From: LMUY01 sp965199105
GTDB taxonomy: Bacteria > Pseudomonadota > Alphaproteobacteria > Acetobacterales > Acetobacteraceae
Reading direction: 5' to 3'
Assembly (NCBI GenBank): GCA_965199105.1
Contig: CBDAQO010000002.1
Coordinates: 3,224,001 to 3,288,000 of the forward strand
Length of the DNA stretch: 64,000 nt
Shown here: piece by piece, positions 1 through 13,167 of the stretch
Numbering within the stretch: the stretch's first letter is position 1
Layout of the letters: each line of letters begins with the position of its first letter
The notes under the pieces: generated by a model
What the model saw: the letters and a program-made list of their open reading frames with translations, nothing else
Told to the model about the DNA's origin: nothing
Database searches by the model: none
Made by a program: the position numbers and the translations under genes

Positions 1-2896
<2,896 letters not shown>

Positions 2897-2904
<8 letters not shown>

Positions 2905-5077
2905 CAGCGTCGAACTCGGCATTGACCAGGGCGCCATCGAGGCGCTTGTCCACGGCCGTCACGGCGACCCGTTCGCCCTGCTCGGCCCGCATGGCGACAC
3001 CGTGCGCGCGTTCATCCCCGGCGCGGAAAACATCAGCGTCGTGGACAGTGACACCGGGCTGCTGGTGGGCGAACTCACCCGCCTGCATCCGGCCGGGTTC
3101 TTCGCCGGCCCGGTGCGCAGCCATGGCGCCTATCGCCTGCGCATCGGCGAAGGGACCGCGTCGTGGGAAACCGAGGACCCGTATTCCTTCCCGCCTATCC
3201 TCGGCGACATGGACGTCTACCTGCTCGCCGAGGGCCGCCACCGTGATTTCGGCCGCTGCCTCGGCGCGCATCCCGCCACCATCGACGGCGTCCACGGCGT
3301 GCGCTTCGCACTCTGGGCGCCCAACGCGCAGCGCGTGTCGGTGGTGGGGGACTTCAACGGTTGGGACGGCCGCTGCCACCCGATGCGCAAACGCCACGGC
3401 CCCGGCGTGTGGGAGCTGTTCGTGCCGCGTATCGCCGCGGGTGAGTTCTACAAATACGAACTGCTTGGCCCCTGGGGCGAGCTGCTGCCGCTCAAGGCCG
3501 ACCCGGTGGCCTGGGCCGCCCAGATCGCCCCGCTCACCGCCTCCATCGTGGTGGAGGACGAGCCTTTCCCCTGGACCGACACGGCGTGGCTCGCCGACCG
3601 CGCGGCGCACCAGGCTGAGGCCAAGCCTATTTCGGTCTACGAGGTGCACGCCGGGTCGTGGTCGCCGGCGGCGCATGACGGCGTCGATTCGTGGGACCGC
3701 CTGGCTGACCAGTTGGTGCCCTATGTCGCCAGCATGGGCTTCACCCATGTCGAACTGATGCCGATCATGGAGCACCCGTTCGGCGGCTCCTGGGGCTACC
3801 AGCCGCTGGGCCAGTTCGCACCCTCCGCCCGGCTCGGCCCGCCCGAAGCGTTCGCCCGCTTCGTCGACCGGTGCCACGCCGCCGGCGTCGGCGTCATCCT
3901 GGACTGGGTGCCGGCGCACTTCCCCACCGACACCTACGGGCTCGGCCAGTTCGACGGCACCGCGCTCTACGAACACCAGGATCCGCGCGAGGGCTTCCAC
4001 CCCGAGTGGAACACGCTGATCTACAATCTCGGCCGCAACGAAGTGAGGGCGTTCCTCATTGGGTCCGCCCTATTCTGGCTCGAGCACTACCACGCCGACG
4101 GCATCCGCGTGGACGCGGTGGCGTCCATGCTCTACCGCGACTACAGCCGCAAGCATGGCGAGTGGGTGCCAAACCAATATGGCGGCCGCGAAAACCTCGA
4201 ATCCGTTGCCTTCCTGCAGGAGCTGAGCCGCGCCGTAGCCGAACGCGTGCCCGGCGCCCTGCTGATCGCCGAGGAAAGCACCGCCTGGCCCGGCGTCACC
4301 CGCAGCCCGGACGAAGGCGGCTTAGGTTTCACCTACAAGTGGAACATGGGCTGGATGCACGACTCGCTGCACTACATGGAGGAGCAGCCGATCTACCGGC
4401 AATACCACCATGGCGAGCTGACCTTCGGCCTCGTTTATGCCTTCAGCGAGAAGTTCGTTCTACCGCTAAGCCACGACGAGGTGGTCTATGGCAAGGGCTC
4501 GCTGATCGGCAAGATGCCCGGGGACGAGTGGCAGAAATACGCCAATCTACGCGCCTATTTCGGCTTCATGTGGACCCATCCCGGAAAGAAGCTGTTGTTC
4601 ATGGGCGGCGAGATCGCCCAGTCGCGCGAGTGGAACCATGACCGCGGGCTCGACTGGCACCTGCTCGACAACCCGCTCAACCACGGCATCCAGAGCGCGC
4701 TGCGCGACTTGAACACGCTCTACAAAACCGTCCCCGCCTTGCACCAGCGCGATTGCCAGGGCGACGGCTTCCGCTGGGTGGTGATCGACGACGCGGCGCA
4801 GAGCGTCTTCGCATACCTGCGCTTCGGCGACGAAGGCACATCCCCTGCGCTGGTGGTGTGCAACTTCACGCCCGTGCCGCGGCATGGCTACCGCGTGGGC
4901 GTGCCGCAGGGCGGCGTGTGGCGCGAGGCGTTCAACTCCGACGCTGGCGTCTACGGGGGCAGCAACCTCGGCAACAACGGCCTCGCCACCGCCGAGGACG
5001 CGCCGAGCCACGGCCTGCCCGCCTCCCTCTTGCTGACGCTGCCGCCCTTGGCGACCATCGTCTTGCAAGCCGCTTGA
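2897..5077 (+). CDS. glgB: 1,4-alpha-glucan branching enzyme
   Basis: This 726-residue protein matches the usual full length of GlgB. An N-terminal carbohydrate-binding region is followed by a CBM48-like segment (WAPNAQRVSVVGDFNGW) and a GH13 catalytic domain. The catalytic triad is Asp406 (IRVDAV), Glu459 (AEEST) and Asp527 (SHDEVV), spaced as in the E. coli enzyme. It moves alpha-1,4 chains to alpha-1,6 positions, giving branched glucan. The ATG lies inside the 3' end of treS, which suggests translational coupling. The neighbouring treS-maltokinase, treY and treZ genes place it where glucan and trehalose pools exchange. Confidence 0.97.
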
Positions 5078-5103
5078 TACCCGATACGCCAAGGAGCCTG
5101 TTT

Positions 5104-6843
5104 ATGTCCGGCCGGTTTGCCCACACTCTGCCATTCGGCGCCGAACTGGACGGGCAGCACGCGCGGTTTCGCCTTTGGGCGCCCTCGGTCGACCAGGTCG
5201 TGCTGGAACTGGACGGCGAGCCGCACCCGATGACCGCCGAAGGTGAGGGTTGGCACACGGCGCGCCTGCATGCGACGCCGGGTCAGAGCTACCTCTATCG
5301 TCTGCCCGACGGCCTGAAGTGCCCCGACCCGGCGTCCCGCGCGCAGGCGGACGGGGTGCATGGCCCGAGCCTGGTGGTCGATCCGCGCGCCTACCTTTGG
5401 CAAAACACCGAGTGGCAGGGCCGCCCCTGGCATGAGGCCGTGGTCTACGAGCTCCACCCCGGCGCGTTCGGCGGCTTCGAGGGCATCCGCGCGCAACTGC
5501 CCCGCCTGGCCGCGCTCGGTGTGACCGCCATCGAGCTGATGCCAATCGCGCAGTTCCCCGGCCAGCATAACTGGGGCTACGACGGCGTGCTGCCCTACGC
5601 CCCGCAGTCGAGCTACGGCACGCCGGACCAGCTCAAGGCGATGATCGACGCCGCGCACGGCCTCGGCCTCATGGTCATGCTGGACGTGGTGTACAACCAT
5701 TTCGGCCCCGACGGCGCCTACCTGCACGCCTTCGCCAAGACGTTCTTCCGCGAGGACGTCCACACACCCTGGGGCGCCGCGATCGACTTCCGCCGCACCG
5801 CCGTGCGCGAGTATTTCGAGAACAACGCGATCTACTGGCTGCAGGAATACCGCTTCGACGGCCTGCGCTTCGACGCCGTGCACGCGATCAACGACCCAGG
5901 CTTCCTCGACGAACTCGCCGCCTCCATCCGCACCGTCGTAGAGCCGAGCCGCCACGTCCACCTCGTGCTCGAGCATGAGGGCAACGCCGCCCGCCACCTG
6001 CGCACCGGGCCCGGCGCGCCCGGGTTTGACGCGCAATGGACCGACGACGTGCACCATTGCTTCCACGTGCTGCTCACCGGCGAGAGCGAGGGCTACTACG
6101 AGGACTTCCAGGACCCGGTGAACCAGCTCGCCCGCGCCATGGCCGAGGGGTTCGTCTACCAGGGCGAGGTCTCCAAGCACAGCGGCGAACCCCGCGGCGA
6201 ACCCTCCGCCCACCTGCCCACCACGGCGTTCGTGATCTGCCTGCAGAACCACGACCAGATCGGCAACCGCGCGCTGGGGGATCGGCTCACCGCCCTGGCC
6301 AGCCCGCAGGCCGTGCGCTCCGCCCTGCGCTTCCTGCTCTGCACCCCCATGATCCCAATGGTGTTCATGGGCGAGGAGACCGCAGTGCAGACGCCATTCC
6401 TGTTCTTCACCGACCATAACGAGGAGCTTGCCAAGCTGGTGCGGGATGGTCGGCGGTCCGAGTTCAAGCACTTCGCCGCCTTTCAGGACCCGGCGCGGCG
6501 AGACCAGATCCCCGACCCCAACGCGCCCGGCACGTTCGACGCGTCCATCCCCGAGTTCGGCCCGTCCCCCTGGATGGCCGGCGTGCTCGGCTTCCGTGCT
6601 GGGCAAATCACCCCGGGCATCCCCGGTTGCCGCAGCGCGGGCGTCACGGTGTTGGGCCCCAAGGCGCTCACCGCCGCCTGGCGGCTCGGCAACGAGCGCA
6701 CGCTGCATCTCTGGCTTAACCTCGACGCGGCGCCTGTATCCGCCGGCGCCATTCCCGCCAAGGGCGCCTGGGTGGAAGACCAGCCGATCCGCGGCGGCGA
6801 GTTGCCTGGCCACAGCAGCTTCGCGCTCGTCACCGACGCATGA
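5104..6843 (+). CDS. treZ: Malto-oligosyltrehalose trehalohydrolase
   Basis: TreZ cleaves the terminal trehalose from maltooligosyl-trehalose made by TreY. The ATG at 5104 is preferred because AAGGAG at 5091-5096 precedes it and it gives a 579-residue protein starting with the E-set domain (FRLWAPSVDQVVLELDG). The GH13 core shows Asp257 (GLRFDAVHAI), Glu290 (LEHEGN) and Asp384 (QNHDQIGNRALG). The last motif is typical of this family. The frame stays open far upstream, but that part overlaps glgB and is unlikely to be translated. The stop overlaps the malQ start as ATGA. Confidence 0.94.
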   Translation: MSGRFAHTLPFGAELDGQHARFRLWAPSVDQVVLELDGEPHPMTAEGEGWHTARLHATPGQSYLYRLPDGLKCPDPASRAQADGVHGPSLVVDPRAYLWQNTEWQGRPWHEAVVYELHPGAFGGFEGIRAQLPRLAALGVTAIELMPIAQFPGQHNWGYDGVLPYAPQSSYGTPDQLKAMIDAAHGLGLMVMLDVVYNHFGPDGAYLHAFAKTFFREDVHTPWGAAIDFRRTAVREYFENNAIYWLQEYRFDGLRFDAVHAINDPGFLDELAASIRTVVEPSRHVHLVLEHEGNAARHLRTGPGAPGFDAQWTDDVHHCFHVLLTGESEGYYEDFQDPVNQLARAMAEGFVYQGEVSKHSGEPRGEPSAHLPTTAFVICLQNHDQIGNRALGDRLTALASPQAVRSALRFLLCTPMIPMVFMGEETAVQTPFLFFTDHNEELAKLVRDGRRSEFKHFAAFQDPARRDQIPDPNAPGTFDASIPEFGPSPWMAGVLGFRAGQITPGIPGCRSAGVTVLGPKALTAAWRLGNERTLHLWLNLDAAPVSAGAIPAKGAWVEDQPIRGGELPGHSSFALVTDA

Positions 6844-8840
6844 GCCTGCACGACCTCGCCGAGGCGTCCGGCCTGGCGCTGAGTTGGAAGGATGTGCACG
6901 GCCAGTGGCACCGGGTCGGCGACGAATCGTTGCGCAGCGTGCTCGCTTCACTAGGCCTGCACACCGGCAGCGCCGGCGAGATCGCCGACAGTCTCCGGTC
7001 CGTCCGCCAGCCCAGCCACCTGCCCCCGCTCGTCACCGCGGATGCGGGCGGTTCGATCCGCCTGCCGGTCGCGGCCGGCGGCTACGAGATCGTACTGGAG
7101 GACGGCACCACGGTCTCCGGCACGGCCCGCAGCGAGGAGGCCGGCGCCGCGTTCGAGGTGCCGAGCACGCCGGGCTACCACCGCCTGCGCATCGCCGGCG
7201 ACGAGGTGGTCCTCGCGGTCGCCCCGCGGCGCGGCTGGACGGTGGCGGACGCGACGCCGGGTCGTCCCTGGGGCCTGGCGGTGCAGCTATACTCGCTCCG
7301 CCGGCCCGGCGATGGCGGCCTGGGGGACTTTGCCGCCTTGGCCGGCTTCGTCCGCTCCGCCGCCCGCGCCGGCGCCTCCGCCGTGGCCATCAGCCCGGTG
7401 CACGCTCAGTTCAGCGCCACGCCCGACCGGTTCAGCCCCTACTCCCCCTCCAGCCGCACCCTGCTCAACGTGCTGCACGCAGGGTTGGAACTCGACGGCG
7501 ACGCCGCCCGCGCGCTGGAAGCGGCCGAGCTGGTGGACTGGCCCGCTGCCTCCCGCCTGCGCGTGGCCCGCTTGTCCGAGCTGTTCGACCAGGCGCATGG
7601 CACCAAGCTGTGGCAGGAGTTCGAGCAGTTTCGCGCCGGCCAGGGCGAGTCGCTGGAGGGCCACGCCCGTTTCGAGGCGTTGCACGCTCACCTCCATGCC
7701 GCGGGTGGCCCGTGGCATTGGCGCGATTGGCCGGGCGGTTTGTCCGACGCGACCAGCCCGGCCGTGCAAGCCTTCGCCGCCAGCCACGCGGAGGAGGTGA
7801 CCCGCCACGCCTTCTACCAGTTCCTAGCCGACCGCAGCCTCGCCGCCGCCCAACGCGCCGCCCGCGATGCCGGCATGCCAATCGGCCTCATTTCGGACCT
7901 TGCGGTCGGCGTCGATAGCGGCGGCAGCCAATGCTGGGCGTGGCCCAACCAGACCCTGATCGGCCTGACCGTCGGCGCCCCGCCTGACCTGCTCAACACC
8001 CAGGGGCAGGATTGGGGTCTGGCCGCGTTCTCCCCGCGCGGGCTGCAGACCAACGGCTACCGCGTCTACCTCGACATGCTGCGCGCCGCCATGCGCCACG
8101 CCGGCGGCGTACGTATCGATCACGCTATGGGCTTGGCGCGGCTGTGGATGGTGCCCGCCGGGGCGAGTGCGGCTGAGGGCGCCTACCTGCACTTCCCGGT
8201 CGATGACATGCTCCGCCTCATCCGCCTCGAATCGCATCGTAACCACGCCATCGTCTTGGGCGAGGACCTGGGCACCCTGCCCGAAGGCTTCCAAGGCCGC
8301 ATCAGCGACGCCGGTATGCTGGGCCTGCGCGTGCTCTGGTTCGAGCGCGCCAACGATCAGGGTTTCACCGCCCCCACCACCTGGGACCACGGCGCCGTCG
8401 CCATGACCAGCACGCACGACCTCGCCACCGTCGCCGGCTGGTGGGCCGGGCATGACACGGTGTGGCGCCGCAAGGTGGGCGCCATCGACCACGCCGGGGC
8501 GGCGCGCGAGCATGACGAGCGCGAGCGGGACCGCGCCATGCTGTGGTCCGCCATGCAAGCCAGCGGCAGCGCATCCGGCGCCGTTCCGGCCGCCGACCAG
8601 TCCGCCCCGGTGGTGGACGCCGCCCTGCGCCATGTCGGCCGCGCCACCTGCGACCTCGCCATCATTCCGATGGAGGACGTGCTGGGCCTGCAGGACCAGC
8701 CCAACCTGCCCGGAACGCTCGACGAGCACCCGAACTGGAGCCGCCGTTTGCCGGGCCGCGCGGACGAACTTCTCGACGAACCAGCCGTTAGAGCACGGCT
8801 TCGTGACCTCCAAGCGGTCAGGAACCCGTCTGGAGGTTGA
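6840..8840 (+). CDS. malQ: 4-alpha-glucanotransferase (amylomaltase)
   Basis: This GH77 enzyme disproportionates maltodextrins by moving glucan segments between chains, releasing glucose. It has 666 residues. The family motifs are present: Asp427 in GGVRIDHAMGL, Glu475 in GEDLGTLP and Asp527 in STHDLATVAGWW. The N-terminal 140 residues are the beta-rich extension seen in long bacterial MalQ proteins. It overlaps treZ by 4 nt and runs up to the treY Shine-Dalgarno. In this operon it probably recycles short oligomers left by TreY/TreZ. Confidence 0.95.
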   Translation: MSLHDLAEASGLALSWKDVHGQWHRVGDESLRSVLASLGLHTGSAGEIADSLRSVRQPSHLPPLVTADAGGSIRLPVAAGGYEIVLEDGTTVSGTARSEEAGAAFEVPSTPGYHRLRIAGDEVVLAVAPRRGWTVADATPGRPWGLAVQLYSLRRPGDGGLGDFAALAGFVRSAARAGASAVAISPVHAQFSATPDRFSPYSPSSRTLLNVLHAGLELDGDAARALEAAELVDWPAASRLRVARLSELFDQAHGTKLWQEFEQFRAGQGESLEGHARFEALHAHLHAAGGPWHWRDWPGGLSDATSPAVQAFAASHAEEVTRHAFYQFLADRSLAAAQRAARDAGMPIGLISDLAVGVDSGGSQCWAWPNQTLIGLTVGAPPDLLNTQGQDWGLAAFSPRGLQTNGYRVYLDMLRAAMRHAGGVRIDHAMGLARLWMVPAGASAAEGAYLHFPVDDMLRLIRLESHRNHAIVLGEDLGTLPEGFQGRISDAGMLGLRVLWFERANDQGFTAPTTWDHGAVAMTSTHDLATVAGWWAGHDTVWRRKVGAIDHAGAAREHDERERDRAMLWSAMQASGSASGAVPAADQSAPVVDAALRHVGRATCDLAIIPMEDVLGLQDQPNLPGTLDEHPNWSRRLPGRADELLDEPAVRARLRDLQAVRNPSGG

Positions 8841-8845
8841 AGCCT

Positions 8846-11626
8846 ATGCGGCCTTTTACTGCCACTGCGCGCCTGCAATTCCACAAAGACTTCACCATGG
8901 ACGCGGCAACGTCCCTGGTGCCGTATTACGCCAGCCTCGGCGTGTCGCATTACTACGCCTCCCCGCTGCTCACCTCCCGCCCCGGCTCCACCCACGGCTA
9001 CGACATCGTCGATCACAACCGGATCGACCCAGAACTGGGCGGCGAGGACGCGTTGCGCCGCATGGTCGCCGCCCTGCGCGGGCACGATATGGGCCTCATC
9101 CTGGACATCGTGCCCAACCACATGGGTGTGGGCGGCGCCGACAACGCCTGGTGGCTGGACGTGCTGGAATGGGGCCGCGCAGCCGAGCACGCCGAGTTCT
9201 TCGACATCGACTGGGACCCGCCGGACTCCTCGCTGCGCGGCCGCTTGCTGGCGCCGTTCCTCGGCTCGCCCTACGGAGATTGCCTCAACAACAAGGAGTT
9301 GACGCTGCAGTTTGACCCGGAGGACGGGCGCTTCTTCGTCGGCTACTACTCGCACCGCTTCCCGATCAACCCGCGCGACTACGCCTCGATCCTGCTTACC
9401 GAGGGTGGCCCGCTCGAAGAGCCGGCGCGCGCGTTCGGCGAGGTGTCGCTCACCAGCCGGGACACCATGCGTCGCGAGGCTGCGGCAGCCCGGGTCGAGC
9501 TGCGGTCGCCGGACTACGCCCAAGCCATCGCCGAGTGCCTGCGCGGCTACGACCCGGCGACCGAGGTGGGCCGCGAGCGGCTGCACCGTCTGCTCGAGCG
9601 GCAGAACTACCGCCTGTCCTGGTGGCGCGCGGCTACCGACGAGATCAATTGGCGCCGGTTCTTCGACGTGAACGGCTTGGCCGGCGTGCGCCAGGAAGTG
9701 CCGGCGGTGTTCGACGACACGCATCGCACCATCCTGCGGCTCTATGCCGAGGGCCTAATCGACGGCGTCCGCATCGACCATGTGGACGGCCTGGCGGACC
9801 CGCGTGGCTACTGCCGCAAGCTGCGCCGCCAACTCGAGGTGGCGCACGCCCATCGCCCTGCCGAGCTGCAAAGCGTGCCGGCGGGGCTCTGGATCGAGAA
9901 GATTCTGGCGCCGCAGGAGACCCTCTCCAGCGACTGGCTGACCGACGGCACCACCGGCTACGACTTCATGAACGACGTCTCCGCCGTGCTGCACGACCCG
10001 GCGGGCGAGGCGCCGCTAACCACGCTGTGGACGACGATGACCGGGCGGCCAGGCTTGTTCGAGGCCGAAGCCGTGCCCGCCAAGCGGCAGATTTTGCGGG
10101 AAAGCCTCTCCAGCGAGTTGTTCTCCACTGCCGCAGCGCTCTACCGCGTCGCCCGCCGGGACCTGTCCACGCGGGATTACACGCTCACGGCCGTGCGCCG
10201 CGCGCTGACCGAAATCCTGGTGCACTTCCACGTCTACCGCATCTACGCCGGGTTGGGCGGCTTGTCGGAGACGGACAAGCGCGAGATGGATTGGGCCATG
10301 GCCGAGGCGCGCCGCACCGTGCGCGCCACCGACCGCGAATTGCTGGAACTGCTCGCGCAATGGCTGTCCGGCGACGACATGCGCCAGGTGCCAGCCGGCA
10401 CGCGGCGGCAGGAACGGCTGCGGGCGATGGTGAAGTTCCAGCAGCTTTCCGCGCCAACTGCCGCCAAGTCCGTTGAAGATACGTCTTTTTACCGCTACGG
10501 GCGCCTGATCTCGCGCAACGAAGTCGGCACCGAGCCGTCCCAGTTCGCACTCACCCCGGCCGCCTTCCACGCCACCATGCGGGACCGCCGCAAGGGCTTC
10601 CCGCTCGCCATGCTCGCCACTGCCACGCACGACCACAAGCGCGGCGAGGACACCCGGGCGCGCTTGGCAGTGATCAGCGAAATCCCCGACGAGTGGGAAG
10701 CGGCGCTCACCCGGTGGACGCGCCTGAACGCCCCGCTGAAGCGCGACTTGGCCGGCCCGGCGCCCGACGCCTGTGACGAGATCATGCTCTACCAGAGCCT
10801 GGTTGGCGCCTGGCCGCTTGGCCTCTCCGCCGACGACCGCAACGGCGTGGCTGCCCTCGAGGAGCGCTTGGCCGCGTGGCAGGAGAAGGCCCTGCGCGAG
10901 GGCAAGCGCCACACTGGCTGGGCGCAGCCGAACGGTGACTACGAAACCGCCTGCCGGGACTTCCTGCACCAGGTAATGGACCCGGACCGGGTTTCCCGCG
11001 TGTTGCACGACATCGCCGGCTTCGTCGAGCGGATCGCCCCAGCCGGCGCGGCGAACAGCCTGTCGCAAACGCTGCTGCGCCTGACCGCGCCCGGCGTGCC
11101 GGACCTGTATCAGGGCACAGAATACTGGGATTTCAGCCTGGTAGACCCCGACAATCGCCGCCCGGTGGACTTCCCCGCCCGCGAAGCCTCGCTCGCCGCC
11201 GCCGCTGACCCGGCGTCGCTGATGCCGCATTGGCACGATGGCCGGGTCAAGCAGGCCGTCATCGCCCGCGCGCTGCGGCTGCGGGCCGAAACCGGCGCGT
11301 TGTTCACCGCCGGCACCTACATCCCTATCAAGGTGGAGGGCGACCACGCCGACCACGTGGTGGCGTTCGCCCGCGTGCATGAGGGCCACGCTGCCATCGT
11401 TGCGGTCACCCGCCTGCCGATGCACCTGCCTGGCATGCAGGAGCAACCGCTCCCCGCAACCTCATGCTGGGATGGAACTTTCTTAATGATTCCGCGTAAC
11501 TTTGTCACACGCCGTAGTCTTGACGTAATGTCGGGTGACAAGACCGCGACAAGTGAATTGAGCGGTCGGCTGCCTGTCGCTGATGTGTTTGCCACGCTTC
11601 CCGTGGCGCTTTTGGAGGTTCGATGA
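8846..11626 (+). CDS. treY: Malto-oligosyltrehalose synthase
   Basis: TreY rearranges the reducing-end alpha-1,4 bond of a maltodextrin into an alpha,alpha-1,1 bond. It has 926 residues from ATG 8846, chosen because GGAGG at 8832-8836 lies 9 nt upstream; a TTG at 8837 is the alternative. The GH13 features are Asp311 (RIDHVDGLADPRGY), Glu351 (IEKILAPQE) and Asp596 (THDHKRGEDTRARL). The N-terminus (TARLQFHKDFT) and the long insertions fit the family. About 120 bp near the 3' end (11461-11580) use codons rare in the neighbours (TTA, CGT, AGT). The stop overlaps otsA as ATGA. Confidence 0.95.
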   Translation: MRPFTATARLQFHKDFTMDAATSLVPYYASLGVSHYYASPLLTSRPGSTHGYDIVDHNRIDPELGGEDALRRMVAALRGHDMGLILDIVPNHMGVGGADNAWWLDVLEWGRAAEHAEFFDIDWDPPDSSLRGRLLAPFLGSPYGDCLNNKELTLQFDPEDGRFFVGYYSHRFPINPRDYASILLTEGGPLEEPARAFGEVSLTSRDTMRREAAAARVELRSPDYAQAIAECLRGYDPATEVGRERLHRLLERQNYRLSWWRAATDEINWRRFFDVNGLAGVRQEVPAVFDDTHRTILRLYAEGLIDGVRIDHVDGLADPRGYCRKLRRQLEVAHAHRPAELQSVPAGLWIEKILAPQETLSSDWLTDGTTGYDFMNDVSAVLHDPAGEAPLTTLWTTMTGRPGLFEAEAVPAKRQILRESLSSELFSTAAALYRVARRDLSTRDYTLTAVRRALTEILVHFHVYRIYAGLGGLSETDKREMDWAMAEARRTVRATDRELLELLAQWLSGDDMRQVPAGTRRQERLRAMVKFQQLSAPTAAKSVEDTSFYRYGRLISRNEVGTEPSQFALTPAAFHATMRDRRKGFPLAMLATATHDHKRGEDTRARLAVISEIPDEWEAALTRWTRLNAPLKRDLAGPAPDACDEIMLYQSLVGAWPLGLSADDRNGVAALEERLAAWQEKALREGKRHTGWAQPNGDYETACRDFLHQVMDPDRVSRVLHDIAGFVERIAPAGAANSLSQTLLRLTAPGVPDLYQGTEYWDFSLVDPDNRRPVDFPAREASLAAAADPASLMPHWHDGRVKQAVIARALRLRAETGALFTAGTYIPIKVEGDHADHVVAFARVHEGHAAIVAVTRLPMHLPGMQEQPLPATSCWDGTFLMIPRNFVTRRSLDVMSGDKTATSELSGRLPVADVFATLPVALLEVR

Positions 11627-13065
11627 ACCGTCTTGTCGTGATCTCCAACCGGGTTCCAACGCCAGCCGGTGGTGCCCAGGCTGGCGGGTTGGCCGTGGCG
11701 TTGTCGGGCTTGATGGCGCAGCGTGGCGGAGTCTGGTTCGGCTGGAGCGGCCAGGTGTCGGACGACAACACGGTCAATTCGGTGCAGGACGGGGACGTTC
11801 AATACGCCACGATGGACCTGACGCGGACCGAGCACGACCGCTACTACAACGAGTTCTCCAACAGCACCTTGTGGCCGTTGCTTCACTCGCTACCGGAGCT
11901 GATGAGCTTCGACCGTCGTAACGCCCAGGTTTATCGCTCGGTGAACGAGCGCATGGCCGGCGCCATTTTGCCGCTGCTGCGCCCGCACGACATGATCTGG
12001 GTGCACGACTACCACCTGCTGTCGATGCCGGCCGCTTTGCGCGCGCGCGGCGTAAAGGCGCCGATCGGCTTCTTCCTGCACATTCCGTTCCCCTCGGCGG
12101 ACATGCTGGCCAGCGTGCCCGAGGCCGGCGCGCTGATCCGGGACCTGGTGTCGGCGGACCTGATTGGCTTCCAAACTCAGAACGACGTCGAGAACTTCGC
12201 CGAGGCCGCGCACCGCCTGGCCGGCGCCACCCGGCTGGCGGGCGGTTGGCTGCTCGTGGGGGATCGCCGCATCCGCCTTGCCGCATTCCCGGTCGAGATC
12301 GAGGCGCGCGAGTTCTCCACCATCGCCGAGACGGCCTGGCGCGCCGCCCCCACCGAGCGCCTCCGCCGCAGCCTGCAGGGCCAAAAGCTCGTGCTGGGCG
12401 TCGACCGGTTGGACCCCACCAAGGGGCTGATCCAACGGCTTGCGGGTTATCGCCGCCTGCTGGAGTCGCGGCCCGATTGGCGCCGCCGGGTCACGCTGCT
12501 GCAGATCGCCGCCGAGAGCCGCAAGGACGTGTCGGCCTATCGCGCGTTACGGGAAGCGGTGGACCAGGAGGCCGGCGCCATCAACAGCGAGTGGAGCGAG
12601 GCGGATTGGACGCCGTTGCGGATCGTCGCCCGCGCTGGCGCCCGCGCCACCATGGCCGGCTACATGCGCGAGGCCCGCGTCGGGTTTGTGACCCCGCTGC
12701 GGGACGGCATGAACCTGGTGGCCAAGGAATACATCGCCGCCCAGGACCCGCAGGACCCCGGCGTGCTGGTGCTGTCCCGCTTCGCCGGCGCGGCCCGCCA
12801 GTTGAGCGCCGCGCTGATCGTGAACCCGCACGACCCAGACGAACTGGCCGACGCGCTGGACACCGCGTTGCGCATGAGCCTGGTCGAGCGCCAGGAGCGT
12901 TGGCAGGCGTGTTGGCGCGCCATCGACGGCGCTACCCCCGCGCATTGGGGCCGCAGCTTCCTTGCCACCCTGCTCCGCGTCGGCAGCGCCGCTCCCGCCA
13001 ACACGCTGCTGCCCCCGAAGGCCGATACGGTTCCGGCGCGGCAGACGTCGGGGCTGTCCGCCTAG
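11623..13065 (+). CDS. otsA: Trehalose-6-phosphate synthase
   Basis: This GT20 glycosyltransferase makes trehalose 6-phosphate from UDP-glucose and glucose 6-phosphate. It has 480 residues, typical for OtsA. It starts NRLVVISNRV and has a glycine-rich nucleotide-sugar loop (AQAGGLAVALSGLM), HDYHLL, the LGVDRLDPTKGL motif and RDGMNLVAKEY. It ends the trehalose operon with an ATGA overlap with treY and a TTTGGAGG Shine-Dalgarno. No otsB phosphatase follows, so it must be elsewhere or unused. The TAG stop is the first triplet of a palindromic repeat. Confidence 0.95.
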   Translation: MNRLVVISNRVPTPAGGAQAGGLAVALSGLMAQRGGVWFGWSGQVSDDNTVNSVQDGDVQYATMDLTRTEHDRYYNEFSNSTLWPLLHSLPELMSFDRRNAQVYRSVNERMAGAILPLLRPHDMIWVHDYHLLSMPAALRARGVKAPIGFFLHIPFPSADMLASVPEAGALIRDLVSADLIGFQTQNDVENFAEAAHRLAGATRLAGGWLLVGDRRIRLAAFPVEIEAREFSTIAETAWRAAPTERLRRSLQGQKLVLGVDRLDPTKGLIQRLAGYRRLLESRPDWRRRVTLLQIAAESRKDVSAYRALREAVDQEAGAINSEWSEADWTPLRIVARAGARATMAGYMREARVGFVTPLRDGMNLVAKEYIAAQDPQDPGVLVLSRFAGAARQLSAALIVNPHDPDELADALDTALRMSLVERQERWQACWRAIDGATPAHWGRSFLATLLRVGSAAPANTLLPPKADTVPARQTSGLSA

Positions 13066-13167
13066 AGCATGACCGCATCAAGTGAAGTCACTTGATCGGT
13101 AAACGTGCTCGCCAAAACAAAGAGCTAGACCATGATCGGCGACTCTATCTGAGCCGGTCTTGGTCTA
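13063..13167. repeat. TAGAGC-type paired palindromic repeat between convergent genes
   Basis: The first module starts TAGAGC and holds a perfect 9-bp inverted repeat (ATCAAGTGA at 13077-13085, TCACTTGAT at 13088-13096), then GTGCTCGCCAAAACA. The second module is an imperfect palindrome bounded by CTAGACCA arms. The two TAG stops of otsA (plus) and the MFS gene (minus) lie in its ends. It may act as a bidirectional terminator. The same design recurs at 35054 and 48488. Confidence 0.6.

Noticed and set aside
4951..6951. 666-codon minus-strand frame opposite treZ
   Set aside because: It is a mirror of the treZ codon pattern, with no recognisable motif and no ribosome site.
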